From assembly GCF_042685645.1 (NCBI RefSeq), contig NZ_JBHUNX010000001.1:2232001-2296000 (forward strand): a stretch of DNA of 64,000 nucleotides, read 5' to 3'. The notes beneath the pieces are model-generated. The model saw only the letters and a list, made by a program, of their open reading frames with translations. It did no database searches and was not told the DNA's origin. The translations under genes were made by a program, and so were the position numbers. Positions 53,755 through 61,663 of this stretch are shown here, one piece after another; positions within the stretch are counted from its first letter, which is position 1, and every line of letters starts with the position of its first letter. This DNA is from Salininema proteolyticum (lineage in GTDB: Bacteria; Actinomycetota; Actinomycetes; Mycobacteriales; Micromonosporaceae).

Positions 53755-53781
53755 GGGGGTTCTTCTAGGAGAACCCCCTTT
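53755..53781 (+). terminator. Terminator after tkt
   Basis: GGGGGTTCT (53755-53763) pairs with AGAACCCCC (53770-53778) and is followed by TTT. It may reduce read-through into tal. Confidence 0.7.
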
Positions 53782-53865
53782 CTCTCGCCATAGGGAATGT
53801 GATCATGTACAGGGGGAGCCGCACGGGGGTGCTGCCTCTGCGCATCTAGGAAGGAAAGCCACACC

Positions 53866-54981
53866 ATGGCCGCGAACAAGAACCTCGCCGCACTGTCTTA
53901 CGAAGGGGTGTCGGTCTGGCTGGACGACATCTCCCGCACCCGCCTCGAGTCGGGGAACCTCGCCGAGCTCATCGCCGACAATTCGGTCGTCGGCGTCACG
54001 TCCAACCCCGCCATCTTCTCCAAGGCCATCTCCCAGGGCGACGGCTACACCGGGCAGCTGAAGGACCTCGCCGTCCGGGGCGTGTCCGCCGAGGCCGCCG
54101 TGAGGACCATGACCGCCTTCGACATCCGCTGGGCCTGCGACGTCCTGCGAACCGTCTACGACACCACCGGCGGCGTCGACGGCCGCGTCTCGCTCGAGGT
54201 CGACCCGCGCAGCGCCTACGACACCGAGAAGACCATCGCCGAGGCCCGGTACCTCTGGTGGCTGGTCGACCGCCCCAACCTCATGATCAAGATCCCCGCC
54301 ACGAAGGAGGGCCTGCCGGCCATCACGGCCGCCCTGGCCGAGGGCATCAGCGTCAACGTCACCCTGATCTTCTCCCTGGAACGCTACCGCGAGGTCATCG
54401 ACGCCTACATGGCCGGACTGGAGAAGGCGCTGGAGAACGGCAGGGACGTCTCCCGCATCAAGTCCGTCGCCTCGTTCTTCGTCTCCCGCGTCGACTCCGA
54501 GATCGACAAGCGCCTCGACGCGATCGGTTCCGACGAGGCGAAGGCCCTCAAGGGACGGGCCGCGGTCGCCAACGCGCGCCTGGCCTACAAGGAGTACGAG
54601 GACGCCTTCGCCACCGACCGGTGGACCCGCGTCGCCGAGCGCGGCGCCACCGCGCAGCGTCCCCTGTGGGCGTCGACGTCGGTGAAGAACCCCGACTACC
54701 GCGACGTCATGTACGTCGAGGACCTCGTCGCGGGCAACACCGTCAACACCATGCCCGAGGACACCCTCGAGGCCTTCGCCGACCACGGCGAGGCCGTCTC
54801 GGGCACCGTCACCCCGCACTACGCGGACGCCGCCGACGTGCTGCTGCGCCTCGAGGAACTGGGCGTCGACTACGCCGACGTGGTGCGGAAGCTGGAGGAC
54901 GAGGGCGTCCAGAAGTTCATCGACCCGTGGAACGACCTGCTCGCCCAGGTCCAGACCGAACTAGACAAGCAGCGGAGCTGA
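53866..54981 (+). CDS. tal: Transaldolase
   Basis: This 371-residue enzyme has the actinobacterial TalB-like form: GVTSNPAIF near residue 44, RPNLMIKIPATKEGLPAI with the Schiff-base Lys, INVTLIFSLERY-type sequence and RPLWASTSVKNPDYRD. GGAAGG and GGAAAG lie before the ATG. pgi starts 4 bases after its stop. Confidence 0.96.
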   Translation: MAANKNLAALSYEGVSVWLDDISRTRLESGNLAELIADNSVVGVTSNPAIFSKAISQGDGYTGQLKDLAVRGVSAEAAVRTMTAFDIRWACDVLRTVYDTTGGVDGRVSLEVDPRSAYDTEKTIAEARYLWWLVDRPNLMIKIPATKEGLPAITAALAEGISVNVTLIFSLERYREVIDAYMAGLEKALENGRDVSRIKSVASFFVSRVDSEIDKRLDAIGSDEAKALKGRAAVANARLAYKEYEDAFATDRWTRVAERGATAQRPLWASTSVKNPDYRDVMYVEDLVAGNTVNTMPEDTLEAFADHGEAVSGTVTPHYADAADVLLRLEELGVDYADVVRKLEDEGVQKFIDPWNDLLAQVQTELDKQRS

Positions 54982-54985
54982 GACG

Positions 54986-56593
54986 ATGACCGACATCATG
55001 GAAGCGTCCGGGGGACTCTCCCTCACCACCCGCCTCGACGTCGCCGCCGGCGTGGAGCGCCTGCGCTCGAACGACGTCTCGGCGAAGGTCCTCGCCGGGG
55101 ACTCCACCCTGTGGGGCCCCGAGGCCGAGGAGGAGGCCTCGATCCGCCTGGGGTGGACCGACACCTTCGACCGCTCGATCGACCTGGTCGAGAAGCTGTC
55201 CAAAGTGCGCGCCGAGCTCGCCGAGCAGGGCGTCGGCCATGTCGTCCTGTGCGGCATGGGCGGCTCCTCGCTGGCTCCCGAGGTCATCAGCCGCACCCTC
55301 GACCTCGGCCTGACTGTCATGGACACCACCGACCCCGGCCAGATCGTCGCCGAGATCGGCGAGGAGTCCCTGCGCCGCACCGTCGTCGTGGTCTCCTCCA
55401 AGTCCGGCTCGACGGTCGAGACCGACTCGCAGCGCCGGGCCTTCGAGGCCGCCTTCGCGAGCGTGGGGGTCGAGGACTGGTCCAAGCGCTTCGTCTTCGT
55501 CACCGACCCCGGCTCCCGCCTGGAGTCGCTCGCCGAGGAGCAGGGCTCCTACCTCTTCCTCGCCGACCCGACCGTGGGCGGGCGCTACTCGGCCCTGACG
55601 GCCTTCGGCCTCGTGCCGACCGCCCTGGCCGGCGCCGACGTCACCGCCCTGATCAAGGAGGCCCAGGACTTCCGCGCCTCCATCGAGGGCAGCCCCGACA
55701 ACCCGGCCGTGCTGCTGGGCGCCGTCATCGCCCACCAGCCGACGATCACCATCGCCGACGACGGCACCGGCATCGTCGGGCTCGGCGACTGGGCCGAGCA
55801 GCTGATCGCCGAGAGCCTCGGCAAGGACTCCAAGGGGACCCTGCCGGTGGTGCTGGAGCACCCGGCCGCTCCCGGCGCCCGGGGCACCGACCGCGTCTAC
55901 ACGACCGTGGGCGGCGCCTCCGACGGGCTGGCCCCCGGCGGGTCGGCCCTGGCCGTCCCCGACGCCGCGGTCAACGGCCCCCTGGGCGCGCAGTTCCTCT
56001 GCTGGGAGCTGGCCACCGCCTTCGCCGGACACCTCCTGCAGGTCGACCCGTTCAACCAGCCGAACGTGACCGAGTCCAAGGAGAACACCAACCGCATCCT
56101 CGACGAGGGACTCCCCGAGGCCGAGCCGACGGCCGTCGACGGGGACGTCGAGATCTACGGCGGGCAGGGCTCCACCGTGGCCGCGGCCCTCGGCCAGCTG
56201 CTGGTCGACGCCTCCGCGCCCGACGCCTACCTGGCCGTCATGGCCTACCTCGACCGCTTCGACGACAAGGCCGTCGCGGCGCTGAGGAGCGAGCTGTCGG
56301 AGCGCACCGGCGCGCCGGTCACCTTCGGATGGGGACCGCGCTTCCTGCACTCCACCGGACAGTTCCACAAGGGAGGACGCCAGACCGGCGTCTTCCTCCA
56401 GATCACCGGCGCCGTCGGCGAGGACCTGGAGATCCCCGGCAAGGACCGGACCTTCGGGACCCTCCAGGCGGCCCAGGCCGCCGGCGACGCCCAGGCGCTG
56501 AAGGGCCGAGGACGCCCCTTCGTCCGCCTCCACCTGACCGACCGCGAGCGCGGTGTCAACCAGCTGCTGAGCGCTGTAAGGGAGCTGAGCTAG
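54986..56593 (+). CDS. pgi: Glucose-6-phosphate isomerase
   Basis: This 535-residue SIS-domain enzyme converts G6P to F6P. GMGGSSLAPEV, SSKSGSTVETDSQRRAFEAAF and the C-terminal half with WGPRFLHSTGQFHKGG identify the form found in tal-pgi-zwf operons of actinomycetes, where it is sometimes fused to transaldolase. Here the two are separate but only 4 bases apart. The TAG stop overlaps the zwf GTG by one base. Confidence 0.94.
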   Translation: MTDIMEASGGLSLTTRLDVAAGVERLRSNDVSAKVLAGDSTLWGPEAEEEASIRLGWTDTFDRSIDLVEKLSKVRAELAEQGVGHVVLCGMGGSSLAPEVISRTLDLGLTVMDTTDPGQIVAEIGEESLRRTVVVVSSKSGSTVETDSQRRAFEAAFASVGVEDWSKRFVFVTDPGSRLESLAEEQGSYLFLADPTVGGRYSALTAFGLVPTALAGADVTALIKEAQDFRASIEGSPDNPAVLLGAVIAHQPTITIADDGTGIVGLGDWAEQLIAESLGKDSKGTLPVVLEHPAAPGARGTDRVYTTVGGASDGLAPGGSALAVPDAAVNGPLGAQFLCWELATAFAGHLLQVDPFNQPNVTESKENTNRILDEGLPEAEPTAVDGDVEIYGGQGSTVAAALGQLLVDASAPDAYLAVMAYLDRFDDKAVAALRSELSERTGAPVTFGWGPRFLHSTGQFHKGGRQTGVFLQITGAVGEDLEIPGKDRTFGTLQAAQAAGDAQALKGRGRPFVRLHLTDRERGVNQLLSAVRELS

Positions 56594-58188
56594 TGTCCGA
56601 GTCCGCAACACCAGACCTGATCGAGGCGGCGTTGGCGGGAGCCAACCCGCCCGCCTCCCCTGCCGGGGACGGCGACAACCCGCTGCGCGATCCCCGGGAC
56701 AAGCGCCTGCCGCGCGTCCCCGAACCGTGCGCCCTGGTCATCTTCGGCGTCACCGGAGACCTGGCCCGCAAGAAACTGATCCCGGCGGTCTACGACCTCG
56801 CCAACCGGGGCCTCCTGCCGGCGTCCTTCGTCGTCCTCGGCTTCGCCCGACGCGACTGGGGCGACGAGACCTTCGAGGAGGTCGCCCGCAAGGCGGCCAT
56901 GGAGCACGCCCGCACGCCGTGGCGCGAGGAGATCTGGAACCGCCTCAACGGCAACTTCAAGTTCATCCCCGGGTCCTTCGAGGACGACGAGGCCTTCGAC
57001 CGCCTCCAGTCCGAGTTGGAGTCGCTCTCGGAGTCGCACGGCATCGCCGGCAACGCGGCGTTCTACTTCTCCGTCCCGCCGGCGGCCTTCCCGATCGTGC
57101 TCAACCAGCTGGAGCGCACCGGCATGGCCGACAACGAGAAGTCCGGCGGCTGGCGGCGCGTCGTGGTGGAGAAGCCCTTCGGGCACGACCAGGCCTCCTC
57201 CCAGGAGCTCAACGAGCTGGTCGACACCGTGTTCACCCCGCAGGACGTGTACCGGATCGACCACTACCTGGGCAAGGAGACGGTGCAGAACATCTTCGCG
57301 CTGCGCTTCGCCAACGCCATGTTCGAGCCGATCTGGAACTCCCACTACGTCGACCACGTCCAGATCACCATGGCCGAGGACGTCGGCATCGGCACGCGGG
57401 CGGGCTTCTACGACGCCTCCGGCGCCGCGCGGGACGTCCTCCAGAACCACCTGCTGCAGCTGCTGGCCATCACGGCCATGGAGCAGCCGGTCGGCTTCGA
57501 GGCCGAGGAGATCCGCACCGAGAAGCTCAAGGTGCTGCGCGCCGTCAAGGTCCCCGACGACATGGAGGCCGACGCCGTCCGCGGCCAGTACGCGCCCGGC
57601 TGGGTCGAGGGCCGCCACGTGGCGGGCTACCTCGACGAGGACAACGTCCCCGCCGGCTCCACCACCGAGACCTACGCGGCGGTCAAGCTGGAGATCCAGA
57701 ACCGCCGCTGGAACGGCGTGCCGTTCTACATGCGCACCGGCAAGCGGCTTCCCAAGCGCACCACGGAGATCGCCGTGGTGTTCAAGGAGGCGCCGCACAT
57801 GCCCTTCGCGGACTTCGACACCCAGATCCTGGGCCACAACCAGCTTGTCATCCGCGTCCAGCCCGACGAGGGCGTGACCGTGAAGTTCGGTTCCAAGGTC
57901 CCCGGCGCGGGCATGGAGATCCGCGACATCAACATGTCGTTCTCCTACGGCGAGGCGTTCACCGAGTCGAGTCCCGAGGCCTACGAGAGGCTCATCCTGG
58001 ACGTCCTGCTGGGCGACAAGACGCTCTTCCCCGACGCCGCCGAGGTCGACGCGTCGTGGAGGATCATCGACCCGCTGGAGGACTACTGGGCGACCACCAA
58101 GCCCGAGCCCTACGCCTCGGGTACGTGGGGGCCGGAGCGGTCCGACCTGATGCTGCACGCGACCGGCCGCCGCTGGCGCCGGCCCTAG
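56593..58188 (+). CDS. zwf: Glucose-6-phosphate 1-dehydrogenase
   Basis: This 531-residue enzyme starts the oxidative pentose phosphate pathway and makes NADPH. It has VIFGVTGDLARKKLIPAVYDL (dinucleotide site near 50), the EKPFGHD motif and the active site YRIDHYLGKETVQN. The GTG overlaps the pgi stop (TAGTG). Its partner OpcA follows 14 bases later. Confidence 0.97.
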   Translation: MSESATPDLIEAALAGANPPASPAGDGDNPLRDPRDKRLPRVPEPCALVIFGVTGDLARKKLIPAVYDLANRGLLPASFVVLGFARRDWGDETFEEVARKAAMEHARTPWREEIWNRLNGNFKFIPGSFEDDEAFDRLQSELESLSESHGIAGNAAFYFSVPPAAFPIVLNQLERTGMADNEKSGGWRRVVVEKPFGHDQASSQELNELVDTVFTPQDVYRIDHYLGKETVQNIFALRFANAMFEPIWNSHYVDHVQITMAEDVGIGTRAGFYDASGAARDVLQNHLLQLLAITAMEQPVGFEAEEIRTEKLKVLRAVKVPDDMEADAVRGQYAPGWVEGRHVAGYLDEDNVPAGSTTETYAAVKLEIQNRRWNGVPFYMRTGKRLPKRTTEIAVVFKEAPHMPFADFDTQILGHNQLVIRVQPDEGVTVKFGSKVPGAGMEIRDINMSFSYGEAFTESSPEAYERLILDVLLGDKTLFPDAAEVDASWRIIDPLEDYWATTKPEPYASGTWGPERSDLMLHATGRRWRRP

Positions 58189-58202
58189 AGAGAAGGACAG
58201 CC

Positions 58203-59138
58203 ATGCAGCTGCAAGACACCACCACCGGCGAGATCATGAACACGCTCGCCGAGGAGTTGCACGCCGTCGGCGGGTCGTCCTCCCTCGCGCTCAACCTGAT
58301 CGTCCTCGCGACCGAGGACGAGCGGGCCGAGATCGAGGAGGCCACCCGGCAGGCGGCGCAGGAGCACCCCTACCGGCTCATCCTCGCCATCCCGCGCTAC
58401 CCCGACACCGAGAAGGCGCGCATCGACGCCGAGGTCGCCATCGGCGAGTCCGGCGGAGCGGCCGAGTCGGTCGTGATGTACCTCGACGGCCCCGTCGTCC
58501 GCAACATCACCTCGCTCATCCTGCCGATGCTCGCCCCCGACATCCCCGTCATCACCTGGTGGCTGGTGGACCCGGTGAAGTACGGCCTGGAGCGGGAGCT
58601 GAAGATCTACTCCGACCGGCGCATCACGTACTCGGCGCTGACGAAGGACCCGGTGGACTCGCTCTACCGCCGCTCCGTCGGCTACAAGAACGGCGACACC
58701 GACATCTGCTGGACGCGGATCTCGCTGTGGCGCGGCCTGATCGCCTCGGCGTTCGACGGGATCGGGCAGCGGGCCACCGGGGCCACTCTGCGGGCCTCGG
58801 CCGCCGACCCGTCGGCGCGGCTGATGGCCGCGTGGCTGGACTCGCGCCTGGGCATCACGACGGTCCTGGAGGACACCGAGGTCAAGCGGAACTCCGCCAA
58901 CCTGCCTGCCATCAAGGGCGTCTCCTTCGCCTTCGAGGACGGCCACGAGATCGAGATCGAACGCGACGACGACGGCTGCACCGTCCTCAAGCAGGAGGGC
59001 CTGGCCAAGCGGGACCTGACGGTCCAGGGCCGCACGCTCGGCCAGCTGCTGGCCGAGGAGCTGCGCGTGCTGGAGCCCGACCAGGCCTACCGCTCGGTCC
59101 TCGACCAGTTCGAACGCAACTACCAGGCACAGAATTGA
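58203..59138 (+). CDS. opcA: G6PDH assembly protein OpcA
   Basis: This 311-residue protein is the actinobacterial and cyanobacterial OpcA needed for activity of Zwf. RNITSLILPMLAPDIPVITWWLVDPV and DLCWTRISLWR-like NGDTDICWTRISLWRGLI are diagnostic. AGAAGGA lies before the ATG. Confidence 0.95.
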   Translation: MQLQDTTTGEIMNTLAEELHAVGGSSSLALNLIVLATEDERAEIEEATRQAAQEHPYRLILAIPRYPDTEKARIDAEVAIGESGGAAESVVMYLDGPVVRNITSLILPMLAPDIPVITWWLVDPVKYGLERELKIYSDRRITYSALTKDPVDSLYRRSVGYKNGDTDICWTRISLWRGLIASAFDGIGQRATGATLRASAADPSARLMAAWLDSRLGITTVLEDTEVKRNSANLPAIKGVSFAFEDGHEIEIERDDDGCTVLKQEGLAKRDLTVQGRTLGQLLAEELRVLEPDQAYRSVLDQFERNYQAQN

Positions 59139-59145
59139 GGACGAC

Positions 59146-59892
59146 ATGAACGCCGACCGTTCCGTCGTCGTGCACCCGGACGCGACCAACCTGGCCACCG
59201 CCACGGCGGCCCGGCTGATCAACCGCCTGGCCGACGCCCAGGCCGACCGCAAGCCCGCCCACGTCGCCCTGACCGGGGGGCGCGTCGCCGCCGACGTCTA
59301 CCGCCACATCCTGGACTCCCGCTTCCGCGACACCGTCGACTGGGGCGCCGTCCACTTCTGGTGGGGCGACGAGCGGTTCCTGCCCACCGGGAACAAGGAC
59401 CGCAATGAGACGCAGGCGCACGAGGCGTTCCTCGACGAGCTGCGCGTCGACCGCGAGCACCTGCACCCGATGCCCTCGGCCGACACCGTGGACACGGTCG
59501 AGGAGTCGGCCTCGGTCTACGCCGCCGAGCTGGACGCCGCCGGGCACGGGCGCGGCCTGCCGGGCTTCGACCTGGTGCTCCTGGGCGTGGGCGAGGACGG
59601 CCACGTGGCCAGCCTCTTCCCCGGCCAGGAGTCCCTCAAGGCCTCCGACCGGACCGCGGTGGGCGTGCACGACTCGCCCAAGCCTCCCTCGGAGCGCACC
59701 ACCCTGACCTTCGCGGCGTTGAACTCCGCGGAGGAGGTCTGGGTGATCGCCTCCGGCGCGGGCAAGGCCGAGGCCGTGGCCGCCGCCCTCGAGGGCGGCG
59801 ACGTCCCCGCCGCCGAGGTCCGGGGCCGCCGGCACACGCGCTGGCTCGTCGACGCCGACGCCGCTTCCGAGCTGCAGAAGTTCGAGTTCTGA
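59146..59892 (+). CDS. pgl: 6-phosphogluconolactonase
   Basis: This 248-residue enzyme hydrolyses 6-phosphogluconolactone. ALTGGRVAADVY, WGDERFLPTGNKDRNE and the FDLVLLGVGEDGHVASLFPG motif are standard. It is the last gene of the pentose phosphate operon and is followed by a strong terminator. Confidence 0.95.
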   Translation: MNADRSVVVHPDATNLATATAARLINRLADAQADRKPAHVALTGGRVAADVYRHILDSRFRDTVDWGAVHFWWGDERFLPTGNKDRNETQAHEAFLDELRVDREHLHPMPSADTVDTVEESASVYAAELDAAGHGRGLPGFDLVLLGVGEDGHVASLFPGQESLKASDRTAVGVHDSPKPPSERTTLTFAALNSAEEVWVIASGAGKAEAVAAALEGGDVPAAEVRGRRHTRWLVDADAASELQKFEF

Positions 59893-59900
59893 CCCGGATT

Positions 59901-59938
59901 CGCGGGGCCCGGCGGTGAACCCACCGCCGGGCCCCGCG
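59901..59938 (+). terminator. Terminator of the pentose phosphate operon
   Basis: A perfect 17-bp stem (59901-59917 with 59922-59938) around AACC lies 8 bases past the pgl stop. Confidence 0.88.
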
Positions 59939-60098
59939 CCGTACCGGGGTTCGCGAGTATTAGTCGCGATACGATCGCGCGTGCTGGCAGAGGCCGGTTG
60001 GCGCCGCCGTTCTACGATGGTTGCGGGCGTCCAGCGAGTCGGACGCCGTGTCCTGTTCCGCCGGGACGCCGCCAGCACCCGCCCCAATCGGAGGAACC

Positions 60099-60719
60099 AT
60101 GTCCTTCCAGCAACCGCCTCAGTACAACGTCGGAGGCTCCGGCCAGCCCGAGCAGCCCGGTTCCCAGCCGCCCCAGCCTGGTCAGCCCGGCTCGCAGCCC
60201 CAGCCCACGACGCAGTTCCAGCCGGGGCAGCCCGGCTCGCAGCCCCAGCCGGGCGCCTACGCCCCGACCCAGCAGTACGCCGAGCCGCCGATGCCTCCCG
60301 GCGGCGTTCCCCCGCAGGGCGCGCCCCAGGGCCCGCCCCCGGGAAAGAAGTCGCCGGCCGTCCCCGTCCTCGCGTCCGCCCTGGCCCTCGCGGTGGTGGG
60401 CGCTATCGTCTTCGCCGTCCTGTGGACTCAGGCCGGCGGCGAGGCCGACGACGCCCAGAAGCTCGCCGACGAGAAGGCCGAGAGCCTGACGACCGCCGAG
60501 GACGACCTGCAGACGCAGAAGGACCGGGTCGAAGAGCTGGAGGGCGAGAAGGCCGACCTGGAGAGCCAGATGAAGGCCCTCGAGGCCGCAAGCGACGACG
60601 CCGAGGGCATGTCCGAGTGCCTCGACGACATCTCCGAAATGTTCACGACCGAGCCCGACTCCGACGAGGAGGCCGACGCCATCGCCCGCGCGCAGGTCTC
60701 CTGCGCCGGTTACCTCTAG
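60099..60719 (+). CDS. Proline/glutamine-rich single-pass membrane protein with coiled coil
   Basis: This 206-residue protein is not recognised. Residues 1-85 are rich in Pro, Gln and Gly with the repeat QPGSQPQP; one helix follows (about 88-110); residues 115-165 form a coiled coil (LADEKAESLTTAEDDLQTQK onward); the end is acidic with two cysteines. GGAGG lies before the ATG. The N-terminus should be cytoplasmic. Similar layouts are common in actinomycete envelope proteins of unknown role. Confidence 0.75.
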   Translation: MSFQQPPQYNVGGSGQPEQPGSQPPQPGQPGSQPQPTTQFQPGQPGSQPQPGAYAPTQQYAEPPMPPGGVPPQGAPQGPPPGKKSPAVPVLASALALAVVGAIVFAVLWTQAGGEADDAQKLADEKAESLTTAEDDLQTQKDRVEELEGEKADLESQMKALEAASDDAEGMSECLDDISEMFTTEPDSDEEADAIARAQVSCAGYL

Positions 60720-60844
60720 AGGCGTCACCGTCCGATCCGGGCGAGGGCCGGGCCTCTCCAAGACGGCCCCGCCCGGTTCCGTGTAGGCGGCCGGTCCTCC
60801 CCGGCCGGGGCCCGCCCGCCCCGCCCGGCCTCTACGATGGACCG

Positions 60845-61177
60845 GTGACTTTTCTGCAATCGATCCTCCTCTTCGCACTCGCCGCCCTCGCCGAGATAGG
60901 CGGGGCCTGGCTGGTGTGGCAGGGGGTGCGCGAGCACAGGGGCCTGCTGTGGATCGCGGCCGGCGTGATCGCCCTGGGCCTCTACGGCTTCGTCGCCACC
61001 CTGCAGCCGGAGGCCCACTTCGGACGGATCCTGGCCGCCTACGGCGGCGTCTTCGTCGCCGGCTCACTGGCCTGGGGCATGGTCGTCGACGGTTTCCGCC
61101 CCGACCGGTGGGACTTCGTCGGCGCGGCCCTGTGCCTCCTCGGCGTGGCCGTGATCATGTACGTCCCCAGGAGTTGA
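60845..61177 (+). CDS. YnfA/UPF0060 family small membrane protein
   Basis: This 110-residue protein has four helices and matches the UPF0060 family: LAALAEIGGAWLVWQGVREHRGLLWIAAG, LYGFVATLQPEAHFGRILAAYGGVFV and the C-terminal DRWDFVGAALCLLGVAVIMY. Members are SMR-like small exporters. The GTG at 60845 is 7 bases after TACGAT, so the message is probably leaderless. Confidence 0.88.
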   Translation: MTFLQSILLFALAALAEIGGAWLVWQGVREHRGLLWIAAGVIALGLYGFVATLQPEAHFGRILAAYGGVFVAGSLAWGMVVDGFRPDRWDFVGAALCLLGVAVIMYVPRS

Positions 61178-61216
61178 GAGGCTCCGGTGCCCCTGGCCGG
61201 CCCCGGAGCCCCGGCG

Positions 61217-61540
61217 TCATTCCTTCGGCCCCCTCTGGCGCGGCGCGCGCGTGCCCTCGTTGGTGGCCGACGAGACGATGAGGCGCACCATCGACTGCTT
61301 CCACAGCGCGTCCTCGTTCTCGAAGTGCGCGTGCCAGGCGATGGTCGCTCCCCCGTAGTGGAGACGGCGCAGGTTGTAGACCGTCGCGACGGAGTAGGGC
61401 AGCACTCCGTCGTCGACCCAGAGCACTCCCTCCTCGCCGGCGATGGTCTTCAGCTCGTAGGTGAAGGTGACAGTCCAGCGGCGCTCGGTCGCCTTGGCGA
61501 CGGTCTTGAACGTCCCCGCGGGGTGGGATTCGGCAAGCAT
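61217..61540 (-). CDS. Conserved hypothetical protein, 107 aa
   Basis: No family is recognised. It has a mixed alpha/beta look (RRWTVTFTYELKTIAGEEGVLWVDDGV, WHAHFENEDALWKQSMVRLIV), no signal or membrane helix and a basic tail. AAAGG lies before the ATG. It lies between a transporter and a large regulator with no clear operon partner. Confidence 0.6.
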   Translation of the reverse strand: MLAESHPAGTFKTVAKATERRWTVTFTYELKTIAGEEGVLWVDDGVLPYSVATVYNLRRLHYGGATIAWHAHFENEDALWKQSMVRLIVSSATNEGTRAPRQRGPKE

Positions 61541-61663
61541 GGGTTGCGCCTTTCTAGTGAGTCCGGGCCCATACACGACTCAAGACGGCCGAATTACACT
61601 CTTATGACGGACAAATCCGAGATTTCTCGATGACGCGGGACACAGCCCCGCCCCGGCTCCGGT